Notes under the pieces: generated by a model | Seen by the model: the letters and a program-made list of their open reading frames with translations, nothing else | What the model was told of the DNA's origin: nothing | Database searches by the model: none | In this document: one piece after another, positions 1-9,826 of the stretch | Position numbering within the stretch: position 1 is the stretch's first letter | Layout: every line of letters starts with the position of its first letter | Program-made: the position numbers and the translations under genes | Assembly: GCF_016901135.1 (NCBI RefSeq) | Contig: NZ_JAFEVL010000048.1 | Location: 186,001-250,000, forward strand | Length of the DNA stretch: 64,000 nt | Origin: Martinezella lusitana | Lineage (GTDB): Bacteria > Pseudomonadota > Alphaproteobacteria > Rhizobiales > Rhizobiaceae | Reading direction: 5' to 3'

Positions 1-1160
1 AACAGCGCATGCGTGCCGATGATGATCTGCGCCTCGCCGGAGGCGATGCGCTCCAGGATGGCGTCGCGCTCGCGACCTTTGGTTCGGCCCGTGAGAACCT
101 CGACGGAAAGATTTGCATTGGCTGCGAATTTTGAGATCGTTGCGTGATGCTGTCGCGCGAGGATTTCGGTCGGTGCCATGAACACGGCCTGGCCGCCGCT
201 CTCGATCACGGCAGCGATCGCCATCAGCGCCACGAGCGTCTTGCCCGCGCCGACATCCCCCTGCAGCAGCCGCAGCATGCGCTCCGTACCGGCCATGTCC
301 TTGAGAATATCTGCGACGGCCTCGCGCTGGCTGTTGGTCATCGAGAAGGGCAGGGATTCCAATATCTTGCTACTGATTTCCCCGGTCGCATGCACCGGCT
401 GTCCCGCGACCTTGCGCAGCCGCTGGCGTACGAGGGAGAGCGACAGCTGCCCAGCCAGAAATTCGTCATAGGCGAGCCTGCGGCGTGCAGTTGCCTGCGG
501 ATCGATATCGGTCGCGTCTCGCGGCGCATGCAGCATGTGGAAGCTGTCTGAGATCGAGGGAAAGCCCTGCTTCTGCGCAAGCGCAAGATCGTCCCACTCC
601 GGCAGTTCAGGCATGCGCGGCAGCGCGGCTTCGATGGTCTTGCGCAGGAATTTTGGCGAGAGGCCGGCAGTCAGGGGATAGACCGGCTCGACCAGCGGCA
701 GATTTTCCGCTTCGCTCTCGCGCATGATGTAGTCCGGATGCACCATCGACGGCCGGCCGTTGAACCAATCGACCTTGCCGCTGACGGTCACCGTCTCATC
801 GATCGGCAGCTGTTTTTCGAGCCATTGCGCCTTGCCCCGGAAGAACACCAGCGCCAGTTCCCCTGTCTGGTCATGCAGGAAGACACGATAGGGCACATTG
901 CTGCGCGCGTTCGGCGGCGGCTGGTGGCGGTCGACCCGGCCGGTAATGGTGACGATCGCGCCTTGCGGCGCTCTGGCAATGCCTGGCTGCTCGCGCCGGT
1001 CAATGATGGAGTGCGGCGCGTGGAACAGCAGGTCGATGACACGGCAATCGTCGATCGTTTCGCGGTCGAGCAGCTTGACCAGCAGTTCGGATACCTTCGG
1101 CCCAACGCCGGGCAGCGAAGATATGGAGGCGAACAAGGGATCGAGGATGGCGGGACGCAT
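1..1160 (-). CDS. recG: ATP-dependent DNA helicase RecG (3' part beyond window)
   Basis: RecG unwinds branched DNA and reverses stalled replication forks. Only the first 386 codons are present; the gene runs off the left edge. The N-terminal wedge/OB region covers about residues 1-160. The helicase domain opens with a Walker A motif GDVGAGKT at residues 301-308, followed by motif Ia (APTEILARQH, near 329) and IIGTHAL at the window edge; the DEAH box lies outside. The start ATG (MRPAILDPL) fits the family N-terminus. It is divergent from sdhE-mfd, with about 160 bp between. Confidence 0.95.
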   Translation of the reverse strand, partial: MRPAILDPLFASISSLPGVGPKVSELLVKLLDRETIDDCRVIDLLFHAPHSIIDRREQPGIARAPQGAIVTITGRVDRHQPPPNARSNVPYRVFLHDQTGELALVFFRGKAQWLEKQLPIDETVTVSGKVDWFNGRPSMVHPDYIMRESEAENLPLVEPVYPLTAGLSPKFLRKTIEAALPRMPELPEWDDLALAQKQGFPSISDSFHMLHAPRDATDIDPQATARRRLAYDEFLAGQLSLSLVRQRLRKVAGQPVHATGEISSKILESLPFSMTNSQREAVADILKDMAGTERMLRLLQGDVGAGKTLVALMAIAAVIESGGQAVFMAPTEILARQHHATISKFAANANLSVEVLTGRTKGRERDAILERIASGEAQIIIGTHAL

Positions 1161-1318
1161 GGCGGGCAAAATGCGACGGGCAGGGTGGATTTGGCAAGGG
1201 GCGGCCGCGAACTCGACCCGATTGAGCCGAACACTCCCCGGAAAATTACGCTCGAGATGCTTTTTTTAGAAAAATCGGTTCCCACCTTTCAACGCTGGTT
1301 TTATAGAGACGCATCAAC

Positions 1319-1648
1319 ATGAAGGTGTTTTTGATGACTGGGCTGACCCTCAGCAGTGCCGATCTCGATCCTCGCCGCCGGCGCATCCTTTTCCGCTGCT
1401 GGCATCGTGGCATCCGCGAGATGGATCTGGTCTTCGGCCAGTTCGCCGATAACGAGCTGCCGGGATTGGCCGAAGCCGATCTCGATGAGCTCGAAAGCAT
1501 CATGAACGAGGAAGACAACGATCTCGTCAAGTGGATACTCGGAACCGAGCCGACACCACAACATTTGCAGACCCCCCTGTTCCAGCGCCTGGCGTCCTAC
1601 AAGCCCGATTTCGAAGAGATCGCTGAAAGGTTCGGCATAACCAGATGA
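1319..1648 (+). CDS. sdhE: FAD assembly factor SdhE (succinate dehydrogenase assembly factor 2)
   Basis: Small cytosolic protein (109 aa, or 104 aa from the second ATG at 1334) that promotes covalent attachment of FAD to the flavoprotein subunit SdhA. The family signature RGxxE is seen as HRGIREMD near residue 28, after an Arg-rich helix (DPRRRRILFRC), and the helical C-terminus has the usual NDLVKWI block. Its stop codon overlaps the mfd start by 4 nt (ATGA), so the two are probably translationally coupled. Rhizobial genomes commonly place it beside recG and mfd. Confidence 0.88.
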   Translation: MKVFLMTGLTLSSADLDPRRRRILFRCWHRGIREMDLVFGQFADNELPGLAEADLDELESIMNEEDNDLVKWILGTEPTPQHLQTPLFQRLASYKPDFEEIAERFGITR

Positions 1649-4600
1649 TTCCCGGTTTCGATGCGAAGAAACTGCTCGCCGCAAGCGAGCCGCTGACGGT
1701 CGGTCATGTCCCGGCCGGCATGGAACCGTTCCTGCTTGCGGAGCTGGCAAGAGCCGGTCAGCCGATCGCCTATGTCATGTCTGATGGGCAGCACATGGCC
1801 GATGTCGAGCAGATGCTCGGCTTTCTCGCGCCCGAGATTCCGGTACTGACCTTGCCCGCCTGGGATTGCCTTCCCTATGACCGCGTTTCGCCGAGTTCCG
1901 ACACGTCAGCCCGCCGCCTGGCCGCGTTCTCCGGCCTGATTGCCTATCATCACAAGCCGCATGCCGCGATCGTGCTGGTGACCGTCAACGCCATGCTGCA
2001 GAAGGTTGCGCCGCAGGACATCATCGAAAGCCTGGCGTTTTCGGCGAGGTCAGGCAATCAACTCCGCATGGACGACATTGCCGGCCGTCTGGAGCGCAAT
2101 GGTTTCGAACGCGTCGCGACCGTGCGCGAGGTCGGCGAATATGCCGTGCGCGGCGGTATCCTCGATGTCTTCGTTCCGGGCACGGAAGAGCCGGTGCGTC
2201 TCGATTTCTTCGGCGATACGCTGGAAAGCATCCGCAGCTTCGATCCGGCCAGCCAGCGCACGACAGGGCAGGTCCGCTCCCTCGATCTCAATCCGATGAG
2301 CGAGGTCACGCTGACGCCGGATACGATCAGCCGTTTCCGCAAGAACTATCTCTCCGCCTTCGGCGCCGCGACGCGCGACGATGCGCTCTATGTCGCCGTT
2401 TCCGAAGGGCGCCGCTATGCCGGCATGGAACATTGGCTGCCGCTGTTCTACGAGAAGCTGGAGACGGTCTTCGACTATCTGAGGGGCTTCCGGCTGGTGA
2501 CGGATCACACGGTGCGCGAAGCGGCCGAGGAGCGTTCCAAGCTCGTTTTTGACTATTATGACGCGCGCCTCAATTCCGGACAGCCGGCCAAGAGCCAGAT
2601 GTCGCAGGGCACGCCCTACAAGCCGGTAACGCCTAGTCAGCTCTATCTCGATGCCAGCACCTTCGGCAAGGCACTGGATGCCTTCAGCGCCATCCGCATA
2701 TCGCCTTTCAACGAGCACGAGGGCGAGGCTCGCCGTGTCGTCAGCATCGACGCCCGGCAAGGGCCTCGCTGGGCACGCTCGGCGACCGAGAGCGCCGATA
2801 GCGAACGCGTCAACGTCTTCGATGCCGTCGTCAAGCACATCGCTGACAAACGCGCCTCCGGCGGCAAGGTGCTGATTACGGCCTGGACCGAGGGTTCGCT
2901 CGACCGCCTGCTGCAAGTGCTCGCCGAGCATGGGCTGGCACGCGTCAAGACGATCGAGGCTTTCAAGGACCTCGGTGGTTTGGCGAAAGGCGAGGCGGCG
3001 GCTGCAGTCCTAAGTCTGGAAGCAGGCTTCGAGGCCGGCGATCTCATCATCATCGGCGAGCAGGACATCCTCGGCGACCGCATGGTTCGCCGCTCCAAGC
3101 GGCGCAAGCGCGCCGCCGATTTCATCTCGGAAGTGGCCGGCCTCGACGAAGGCTCGATCGTCGTCCATGCCGAACACGGCATCGGCCGTTTCGTCGGCCT
3201 CAAGACCATCGAGGCAGCCGGCGCTCCGCATGCCTGTCTCGAGCTGCGCTATGCCGACGACGCCAAGCTGTTCCTGCCCGTCGAAAACATCGATCTCCTG
3301 TCGCGCTACGGCGGTGAGGGCACGGAGGCTCAGCTCGACAAGCTCGGCGGCGGCGCCTGGCAGATGCGCAAGGCCAAGCTCAAGAAGCGCTTGCTTGACA
3401 TGGCCGGCGCCTTGATCCGCGTCGCGGCCGAACGCCTGACGCGGCATGCGCCGGTGCTCAGCGCCCCGGACGGCCTCTATGACGAGTTCGCCGCCCGCTT
3501 CCCCTATGATGAAACCGAAGACCAGATGAACGCCATCGAGGCGGTGCGCGACGATCTTGGCGCCGGCCGGCCGATGGATCGCCTCGTCTGCGGCGACGTC
3601 GGCTTCGGCAAGACGGAAGTGGCGTTGCGCGCCGCCTTCGTCGCCGCCATGAACGGCGCGCAGGTCGCCGTGGTCGTGCCGACGACGCTGCTTGCCCGCC
3701 AGCATTTCAAGACCTTCTCCGAGCGTTTCCGTGGGCTACCGATCCGCGTGCAGCAGGCATCCCGTCTTGTCGGTGCCAAGGAGCTGGCGCTGACAAAGAA
3801 GGAAGTCGCCGAAGGCAAGACGGATATCGTCGTCGGCACGCATGCGCTGCTCGGCGCCGGCATCAAGTTCGCCAATCTCGGCCTGCTTGTTATCGACGAG
3901 GAGCAGCATTTCGGCGTCAAGCACAAGGAGCGGCTGAAGGATCTGAAAAGCGACGTGCATGTGTTGACGCTGTCGGCGACGCCGATCCCACGGACGCTGC
4001 AGCTGGCCATGACGGGCGTGCGTGAATTGTCGCTCATCACCACGCCGCCGGTCGACCGCATGGCGGTGCGCACCTTCATCTCTCCCTTCGATTCGCTCGT
4101 CATCCGCGAGACGCTGATGCGCGAGCATTATCGCGGCGGCCAGAGCTTCTATGTCTGCCCGCGCTTGGCCGATATCGCCGATATCCATGCCTTCCTGCAA
4201 TCGGATGTACCGGAGCTGAAGGTGGCGGTTGCGCACGGCCAGATGCCGGCCGGCGAGCTGGAGGACATCATGAATGCCTTCTACGAAGGCCGCTATGACG
4301 TGCTGCTCTCCACGACCATCGTCGAATCCGGTCTCGACGTGCCGACGGCCAACACACTGATCGTCCATCGCGCCGACATGTTCGGCCTTGCGCAGCTCTA
4401 TCAGCTTCGCGGCCGTGTCGGCCGCTCCAAGGTGCGCGCCTTCTCGCTCTTCACCCTGCCGGTCAACAAGGTCCTGACGACGACGGCCGAGCGCCGCCTG
4501 AAGGTGCTACAATCGCTGGATACGCTCGGCGCCGGCTTCCAGCTTGCGAGCCACGATCTGGATATCCGCGGCGCCGGTAATCTGCTCGGCGAGGAACAAT

Positions 4601-5145
4601 CAGGCCATATCAAGGAAGTCGGTTTCGAGCTTTACCAGCAGATGCTCGAGGAGGCCGTCGCCGAGGTCAAGGGCGTCGACGAGATCCAGGACACCGGCTG
4701 GTCACCGCAGATTTCCGTCGGTACGCCGGTCATGATCCCGGACGATTACGTGCCGGATCTGCATCTGCGCATGGCGCTCTACCGCCGTCTGGGCGAAATC
4801 ACCGAAATCAAGGAGATCGACGGTTTCGGTGCCGAAATGATCGACCGTTTCGGACAAATGCCGATCGAGGTGCAGCATCTCCTCAAGATCGTCTACATCA
4901 AGTCGCTCTGCCGCATCGCCAATGTCGAGAAGCTGGATGCCGGCCCGAAGGGCGTCGTCGTGCAATTCCGCAACAAGGAATTCCCGAACCCGGCCAACCT
5001 CGTCGGCTATATCGCCAAGCAGGGCACCATGGCAAAGATCCGCCCCGACCATAGCGTATTCCTCACCCGCGATCTGCCGACGCCGGAAAAGCGGCTGCAG
5101 GGGGCGGCTGTGGTGATGACGCAGCTGGCGGAACTGGCGAAGTAG
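1645..5145 (+). CDS. mfd: Transcription-repair coupling factor Mfd
   Basis: DNA translocase of 1166 aa that removes RNA polymerase stalled at lesions and recruits UvrA. The N-terminal UvrB-like part comes first (AWDCLPYDRVSPS near residue 75). The RNA-polymerase-interacting domain is around residues 500-575 (VHAEHGIGRFVGL). Walker A GDVGFGKT is near 650 and the Walker B DEEQ near 750. The RecG-like TRG segment (LQLRGRVGRS) and the C-terminal UvrA-binding inhibitory domain follow. The length is normal for the family. The start overlaps sdhE by 4 nt. Confidence 0.97.
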   Translation: MIPGFDAKKLLAASEPLTVGHVPAGMEPFLLAELARAGQPIAYVMSDGQHMADVEQMLGFLAPEIPVLTLPAWDCLPYDRVSPSSDTSARRLAAFSGLIAYHHKPHAAIVLVTVNAMLQKVAPQDIIESLAFSARSGNQLRMDDIAGRLERNGFERVATVREVGEYAVRGGILDVFVPGTEEPVRLDFFGDTLESIRSFDPASQRTTGQVRSLDLNPMSEVTLTPDTISRFRKNYLSAFGAATRDDALYVAVSEGRRYAGMEHWLPLFYEKLETVFDYLRGFRLVTDHTVREAAEERSKLVFDYYDARLNSGQPAKSQMSQGTPYKPVTPSQLYLDASTFGKALDAFSAIRISPFNEHEGEARRVVSIDARQGPRWARSATESADSERVNVFDAVVKHIADKRASGGKVLITAWTEGSLDRLLQVLAEHGLARVKTIEAFKDLGGLAKGEAAAAVLSLEAGFEAGDLIIIGEQDILGDRMVRRSKRRKRAADFISEVAGLDEGSIVVHAEHGIGRFVGLKTIEAAGAPHACLELRYADDAKLFLPVENIDLLSRYGGEGTEAQLDKLGGGAWQMRKAKLKKRLLDMAGALIRVAAERLTRHAPVLSAPDGLYDEFAARFPYDETEDQMNAIEAVRDDLGAGRPMDRLVCGDVGFGKTEVALRAAFVAAMNGAQVAVVVPTTLLARQHFKTFSERFRGLPIRVQQASRLVGAKELALTKKEVAEGKTDIVVGTHALLGAGIKFANLGLLVIDEEQHFGVKHKERLKDLKSDVHVLTLSATPIPRTLQLAMTGVRELSLITTPPVDRMAVRTFISPFDSLVIRETLMREHYRGGQSFYVCPRLADIADIHAFLQSDVPELKVAVAHGQMPAGELEDIMNAFYEGRYDVLLSTTIVESGLDVPTANTLIVHRADMFGLAQLYQLRGRVGRSKVRAFSLFTLPVNKVLTTTAERRLKVLQSLDTLGAGFQLASHDLDIRGAGNLLGEEQSGHIKEVGFELYQQMLEEAVAEVKGVDEIQDTGWSPQISVGTPVMIPDDYVPDLHLRMALYRRLGEITEIKEIDGFGAEMIDRFGQMPIEVQHLLKIVYIKSLCRIANVEKLDAGPKGVVVQFRNKEFPNPANLVGYIAKQGTMAKIRPDHSVFLTRDLPTPEKRLQGAAVVMTQLAELAK

Positions 5146-5191
5146 AATTGTGGGCGTATCTGGGCCGAGTGCTGCCGGCGCTTAAAAGCCA

Positions 5192-6775
5192 TTAGGATTT
5201 TGCGGAAATCGCGCTCAGTTCTTCCAAATCAAGGTCTCGTTCCAGTTCGTGGAGCGTTTCATCGTCGATATCGCCAGCCCGGTGAAGCCGTATGAGTTCA
5301 CGGCGGCCAGTCGCGACCGCCTGCAGAACAACATCGAAATGGGCTTGGAGCATCGGCGTGTAGTGGTCCGTGCGCTCGGCATAATCGGCAATCTTCTCGG
5401 CTCTGACCTGATAGCGCTGCAGCAACTGTGGGTGAATAAGATTACCCTCGCTGTCATAAGCCAGCGTTTGGATGGTCGCCCATTGCGCCTGGGCCATGGC
5501 GGCTTCGGCCTGGCTCATGGTGAAGCGAACTTTGGCCGACTCTGGCTCCGTCAACCGCGACCACTTGATCACGTACCCTAGCGTGGTGCCTTGCAAAAGC
5601 ACGGTCCCAAGAATGATGGCAAACGACGTCACCAGAATGAAGTCGCGGCCCGGGAAGCTTTCAGGCACGCTTAGCGCCAGGGCAAGCGTGACCACGCCGC
5701 GGACGCCCGCCCAACTCAGCACGGTTGCGCCGCGGAACCCAAGCGGCGTGTATCGCTCAACTCCCAGCAGATTGCACAGCCTGATGACGAAGTCGGATCC
5801 GAACGCCCACGCAAAGCGCGCGAGAGCGAGTGCGATCAGGATCACGAGTATCGGCAATCCCATCGTTGCGAGCACAACCTCGAATCCGCCACCGCGTTCA
5901 ACGACCCCTCGCAGGGATAAACCAATCAATATGAAAACCGTGGCTTCCATCAGAAAGACGATGACGGTCCAGAATGACGAACCGCGCATGCGTGTCGAAG
6001 CCGACAGGACGGTATGCTGGTGCCAGCTCATGATCAGACCGGTGGTTACGGTCGCGATGACACCCGAAACATGGATCAATTCGCCGAGTAGATAAGAGAT
6101 CCACGCCAGGAGAACGGTGGCGGCGATAATCAGATATTCGTCACCTAACCGGCGCACGAACATGACCCATGTTGTGCCGACGGCGATGCCGACGACGGCA
6201 CCGCCGATTGCCAACAGGAAGAAGCTCCCCACCGCATCCACTGCGCTGAAGGCACCGGTAACTCCAGCAGCGATGGCGAAGCGGAAGAGCACCAGACCGC
6301 TCGCGTCGTTGAGCAGGCTTTCACCCTCCAGCAGGATTTGAAGACGTCGGGGCAGCTTTACACGCTCGAGGATCGCCCGAGCGGAAACTGCATCCGGTGG
6401 CGAAACGATCGCTCCGAGTGCCGCGCAAGCTGCCCAGGGAAGCGACGGGAACAGAAGGTGGGTCACCACGGCCACGATGGCGCAAGTGAAGAAAACCGCA
6501 CCGACGGCGAGCGAGGCTATCCCGATCATATGGCGGCGCAGGCGGCCAAGGGAGATGGACCACGCGCCGTCCATAAGCAGAGGCGGCAGGAAGATGACCA
6601 GCACCAGAGCCGGATCAATTTCGATCGTCGGCAGGCCCGGCAAGAAGGCAAGCAGCCCGCCACCCGCAAGCAGCGCCACGGAGGGCGGCATTCCGAACCG
6701 GTGAGCGGCGTAGTGAAGCGCGATGATCGCTACAAACATCGCGATCACCAACTCGAATAAATGCGTTGGTTCCAT
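5192..6775 (-). CDS. Na+/H+ antiporter, CPA1 (NhaP-like) family
   Basis: Inner-membrane monovalent cation/proton antiporter of 527 aa. The first about 400 residues hold 11-12 hydrophobic segments. A family signature is visible in FLPPLLMDGAWSI and in the ion-site block LEGESLLNDASGLVLF, which carries the conserved Asn-Asp pair, and later in WAGVRGVVTLALAL. A soluble C-terminal tail of about 120 residues, rich in charged helices, probably regulates activity. It lies convergent to mfd and stands alone. The exact cation cannot be told from sequence. Confidence 0.9.
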   Translation of the reverse strand: MEPTHLFELVIAMFVAIIALHYAAHRFGMPPSVALLAGGGLLAFLPGLPTIEIDPALVLVIFLPPLLMDGAWSISLGRLRRHMIGIASLAVGAVFFTCAIVAVVTHLLFPSLPWAACAALGAIVSPPDAVSARAILERVKLPRRLQILLEGESLLNDASGLVLFRFAIAAGVTGAFSAVDAVGSFFLLAIGGAVVGIAVGTTWVMFVRRLGDEYLIIAATVLLAWISYLLGELIHVSGVIATVTTGLIMSWHQHTVLSASTRMRGSSFWTVIVFLMEATVFILIGLSLRGVVERGGGFEVVLATMGLPILVILIALALARFAWAFGSDFVIRLCNLLGVERYTPLGFRGATVLSWAGVRGVVTLALALSVPESFPGRDFILVTSFAIILGTVLLQGTTLGYVIKWSRLTEPESAKVRFTMSQAEAAMAQAQWATIQTLAYDSEGNLIHPQLLQRYQVRAEKIADYAERTDHYTPMLQAHFDVVLQAVATGRRELIRLHRAGDIDDETLHELERDLDLEELSAISAKS

Positions 6776-6976
6776 GCGCTCGCCCCGAGTGCAGTCTCTT
6801 GATCGAGCCTATTTAAGAGTTTGTCTTGTCGGAATGCAATCGCGCAAGCTGCCGCTTCATATTCGGGGAAGGCGCCGTGCCGAAATCACGCGACGACTGC
6901 AGGTGGCGCTTTGGGGTACCTAACCCTCAAGAAGCGGCGATAACACTTGCCGCCTGATGTTGAAGGTGAGCCTCGA

Positions 6977-7648
6977 TCAATTCATCCCAGCCCGCGCCTG
7001 GGCCTTCATCTTGGCGATATCCCTCAACGCCTCGACCAGCACATCCGGCGTCTGGGCGCCGCTGACGGCGTATTGTTGGTCGAAGATGAAGAAGGGCACG
7101 CCGTTAACGCCGATCTTCTGGGCGGCGTCGATTTCGCCGATGATGAGGTCGCGGTCGGCGTCGGAGGCGAGCAGCGCTGCGATGACGGAGCTGTCGAGCC
7201 CGGCCTTTTCGGCGATCTCGAGCAGAACCGCGTGGTCGCCGACGTTGCGACCCTCCTCGAAATTGGCCTTGAAGAGGGCGTTGACCACCTTTTCCTGCGT
7301 CTCGCGGTTTTCGGTGCCGGCCCAGTGGATGAGGCGGTGTGCGTCGAGCGTGTTCGGACCGATTTTGATGGCGTCGAAATCGAACTTGATGCCCACTTCG
7401 CGGCCGAGATCGCTGAGCATCTTGTGGGCTTGAGCGACGCGCTCCTCGCCGCCGAGCTTCTTTGCCAATTCCTTCTTCTGGTCGACGCCTTCGGACGGAT
7501 AGTCGGGATTCAGTCGATAGGGCCGCCAGTTGAGATCGACGCCCACCTCATCCTGTACTTCGGCGATGGCCAGCTCCAACCGGGCCTTGCCGAGATAGCA
7601 CCACGGACAAACGACGTCCGAGACGATATCGATCGTGATGCGTTCCAT
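6977..7648 (-). CDS. DsbA family oxidoreductase (FrnE-like)
   Basis: Thioredoxin-fold protein of 223 aa with an active site CPWC (VVCPWCYLGK, residues 11-20) and no signal peptide, which fits the cytoplasmic FrnE/2-hydroxychromene-2-carboxylate isomerase-like DsbA subgroup. The cis-proline loop appears as GVPFFIFDQQ. The start MERITIDIV is chosen because AGGA sits just upstream and it matches the family N-terminus; a 21-residue upstream extension is open but unlikely. It lies 101 bp downstream of the solute-binding protein gene on the same strand. Substrate unknown. Confidence 0.85.
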   Translation of the reverse strand: MERITIDIVSDVVCPWCYLGKARLELAIAEVQDEVGVDLNWRPYRLNPDYPSEGVDQKKELAKKLGGEERVAQAHKMLSDLGREVGIKFDFDAIKIGPNTLDAHRLIHWAGTENRETQEKVVNALFKANFEEGRNVGDHAVLLEIAEKAGLDSSVIAALLASDADRDLIIGEIDAAQKIGVNGVPFFIFDQQYAVSGAQTPDVLVEALRDIAKMKAQARAGMN

Positions 7649-7749
7649 GGCTCTGTCCTTTCGCTTTTCGGCTTGTCCCCACCATCTAGGTCTTTGCGCC
7701 GATGGCTTCAACCGGTTACCGAAAGGGAACCGGCGTCAACGCAGCGCAC

Positions 7750-9561
7750 TTATTGTGCGGATGCGTCCCACCAGACGGGCAGCTGATAGCCATAGAGCGG
7801 CAGTGCCGCGGGATGGGCGATATGGCTTCGCCGCGCCACCCATTGCTGCGCGATATGGTAGAGCGGCACGACGTAGTAGCCGGAGATCAGGATGCGATCG
7901 AAGGAACGCACGGCGTCGCGGAAATCTTCCGCTGACTTCGCCGTCAGGAAATGATTGATCAGCGTATCGACGTCCGGGTCAGCGACACCGGCGAAGTTCA
8001 GGCTGCCCGGCGTTTTCGCGGCTCCCGAGCTCCATCGGCCTACCTGTTCGATACCAGGCGACAGCGACGACGGGTAGGATTTGATGATCACGTCGTAGTC
8101 GTAGTTGGTCGTTCGCAGCTGATACTGCGAATCGTCGACGGTGCGGATGGTGACGGCTATGCCAAGCAAGGCCAGCGAGCGGCGGTAGGCGATGGCGATG
8201 CGTTCCTGGTCCGCATTCTGCGTCATGATCTCGAAGCTGAGCTGCCGGCCGGCGCTGTCGACCATGCGCTCCCCCTTGATCGCATAGCCGCCCTGCTTGA
8301 GGAAATTGACGGCCTTGCGCAGGATCGAACGATCACGGCCGGAACCGTCGCTGACGGGCAGCTTATAGGTGCCGTCGAGGACGTCTGCATCGATATGGTC
8401 CTTGATCGGCCCGAGCAGGGCGAGCTCGTTGGCATCGGCCGGGACGCCGAAGGACGAAAGATCGGAATTCTGCCAGTAGCTTTCGGTGCGGGTATAGGCA
8501 TCGGAAGCAAGGTTGCGATTGAACCATTCGAAATCGAAGGCGAGCGCCAGGCCCTTGCGGACATTCTTGTTTGCAAAGATCGGCCGGCGCGCATTGAAGA
8601 CGAAGCCCAGCATGCCGCTCGGCAGCTTGGGGGTGAAGACCTCCTTGACGACGGCTCTGGAAGTAACAGCCGGAAAATCGTAGGCCTGCTGCCAGTGGGC
8701 CGGGCTGCCGTCCTGATAGATATCGATATCGCCCTTCTTGAAGGACTCGAACACGGTCGTGTCCTGCAAAAAGTAGTTCACCACGATCTGGTCGAAGTTG
8801 TCGACGCCGACCTTCGCCGGAATATCCTTGCCCCAGTAGTCGGGATTACGCTCGAAAATGATTCGCTGGCCGGGATCGACGCTCTTCACCCGGTATGGGC
8901 CGGAGCCGATCGGGATGCTGAGCGTGGTGCGTTCAAAACTGTCAGGATCGGTGGCGTGTTTCGGCAGGATGGGCAGCGATGAGGCGATGATCAGCGGCGT
9001 TTCGCGATTGGCCTTGTCGTTGAAGCGGATCAGCACGCCATGATCGCCGACCTTCTCGATCGTGCCGATCGTGTCGAGCCAAGACGACATTGGTATGCGC
9101 CCCTTGTCGCGCAGCAGCTGGAAGGTAAAGATCACGTCTTCGGGCGTGACCGGCTGGCCGTCCGACCATTTTGCATCGGGATTGAGATTGAACTGGATGT
9201 AGCTCCGGCTCTCGTCCCATTCGACAGTCTGGGCGAGCAGCCCGTAGAGCGTGAACGGTTCGTCGCGGGAGCGCTGCATCAGCGGCTCATAGATGAGATT
9301 GCCGAATTCCGGATCCCACATGCCGCGCGCCGTCGTGCGCATGCTCTTCAGGATGAACGGATTGAGATTGTCGAAGGTGCCGACGACACCGTAGCTGATG
9401 CGGCCGCCCTTTTTGACGTTCGGATTGACGTAGGGAAAATGCTTGAAATCCGCCGGCAGAACCGGATCTCCATGCATGGCGATACCGTAGAGTGGTTGCG
9501 CCGCGGCGGCGTTGCATAATGCTGCGAAAAATACAAAGACAGCGATCCGGAGCGCTCGCAT
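7750..9561 (-). CDS. ABC transporter substrate-binding protein, family 5 (YejA-like)
   Basis: Periplasmic peptide-binding protein of 603 aa with a signal peptide (IAVFVFFAALCNAAAAQP). The family-5 core includes FDNLNPFIL, the WSDGQPVTPEDVIFTFQLL motif and IGSGPYRV. The sequence resembles YejA, which binds oligopeptides and microcin-C-type compounds. I chose the start MRALRIAVF because it begins at the signal peptide and has an AAAGGA element upstream. The permease and ATPase genes that normally follow yejA are absent; the next gene is the DsbA-like protein, so it must use components encoded elsewhere. Confidence 0.9.
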   Translation of the reverse strand: MRALRIAVFVFFAALCNAAAAQPLYGIAMHGDPVLPADFKHFPYVNPNVKKGGRISYGVVGTFDNLNPFILKSMRTTARGMWDPEFGNLIYEPLMQRSRDEPFTLYGLLAQTVEWDESRSYIQFNLNPDAKWSDGQPVTPEDVIFTFQLLRDKGRIPMSSWLDTIGTIEKVGDHGVLIRFNDKANRETPLIIASSLPILPKHATDPDSFERTTLSIPIGSGPYRVKSVDPGQRIIFERNPDYWGKDIPAKVGVDNFDQIVVNYFLQDTTVFESFKKGDIDIYQDGSPAHWQQAYDFPAVTSRAVVKEVFTPKLPSGMLGFVFNARRPIFANKNVRKGLALAFDFEWFNRNLASDAYTRTESYWQNSDLSSFGVPADANELALLGPIKDHIDADVLDGTYKLPVSDGSGRDRSILRKAVNFLKQGGYAIKGERMVDSAGRQLSFEIMTQNADQERIAIAYRRSLALLGIAVTIRTVDDSQYQLRTTNYDYDVIIKSYPSSLSPGIEQVGRWSSGAAKTPGSLNFAGVADPDVDTLINHFLTAKSAEDFRDAVRSFDRILISGYYVVPLYHIAQQWVARRSHIAHPAALPLYGYQLPVWWDASAQ

Positions 9562-9826
9562 GGCATCCTTTCCGGTAAGGGCTACGATTCGGCCGAACCT
9601 TATCACGAGCGTGCCGAATTCAACACGCGACCGCGGAATTCTTGGGTCTCGGCAGAAAAGGCCAAAGAAAAGCTGGATATCCGCGTCGGTGCGATGTAAC
9701 AGGGGGGCCGGGTTTCCCGGGTCATGCATTTGCCTTATTCATTCGACAGGTGGACGACGGTTTGACCCGAATGGCATGGGACGGCGCGCTGTCGTCCCGC
9801 AGCGGATTTCAGGAGGCGGTTTCGCT

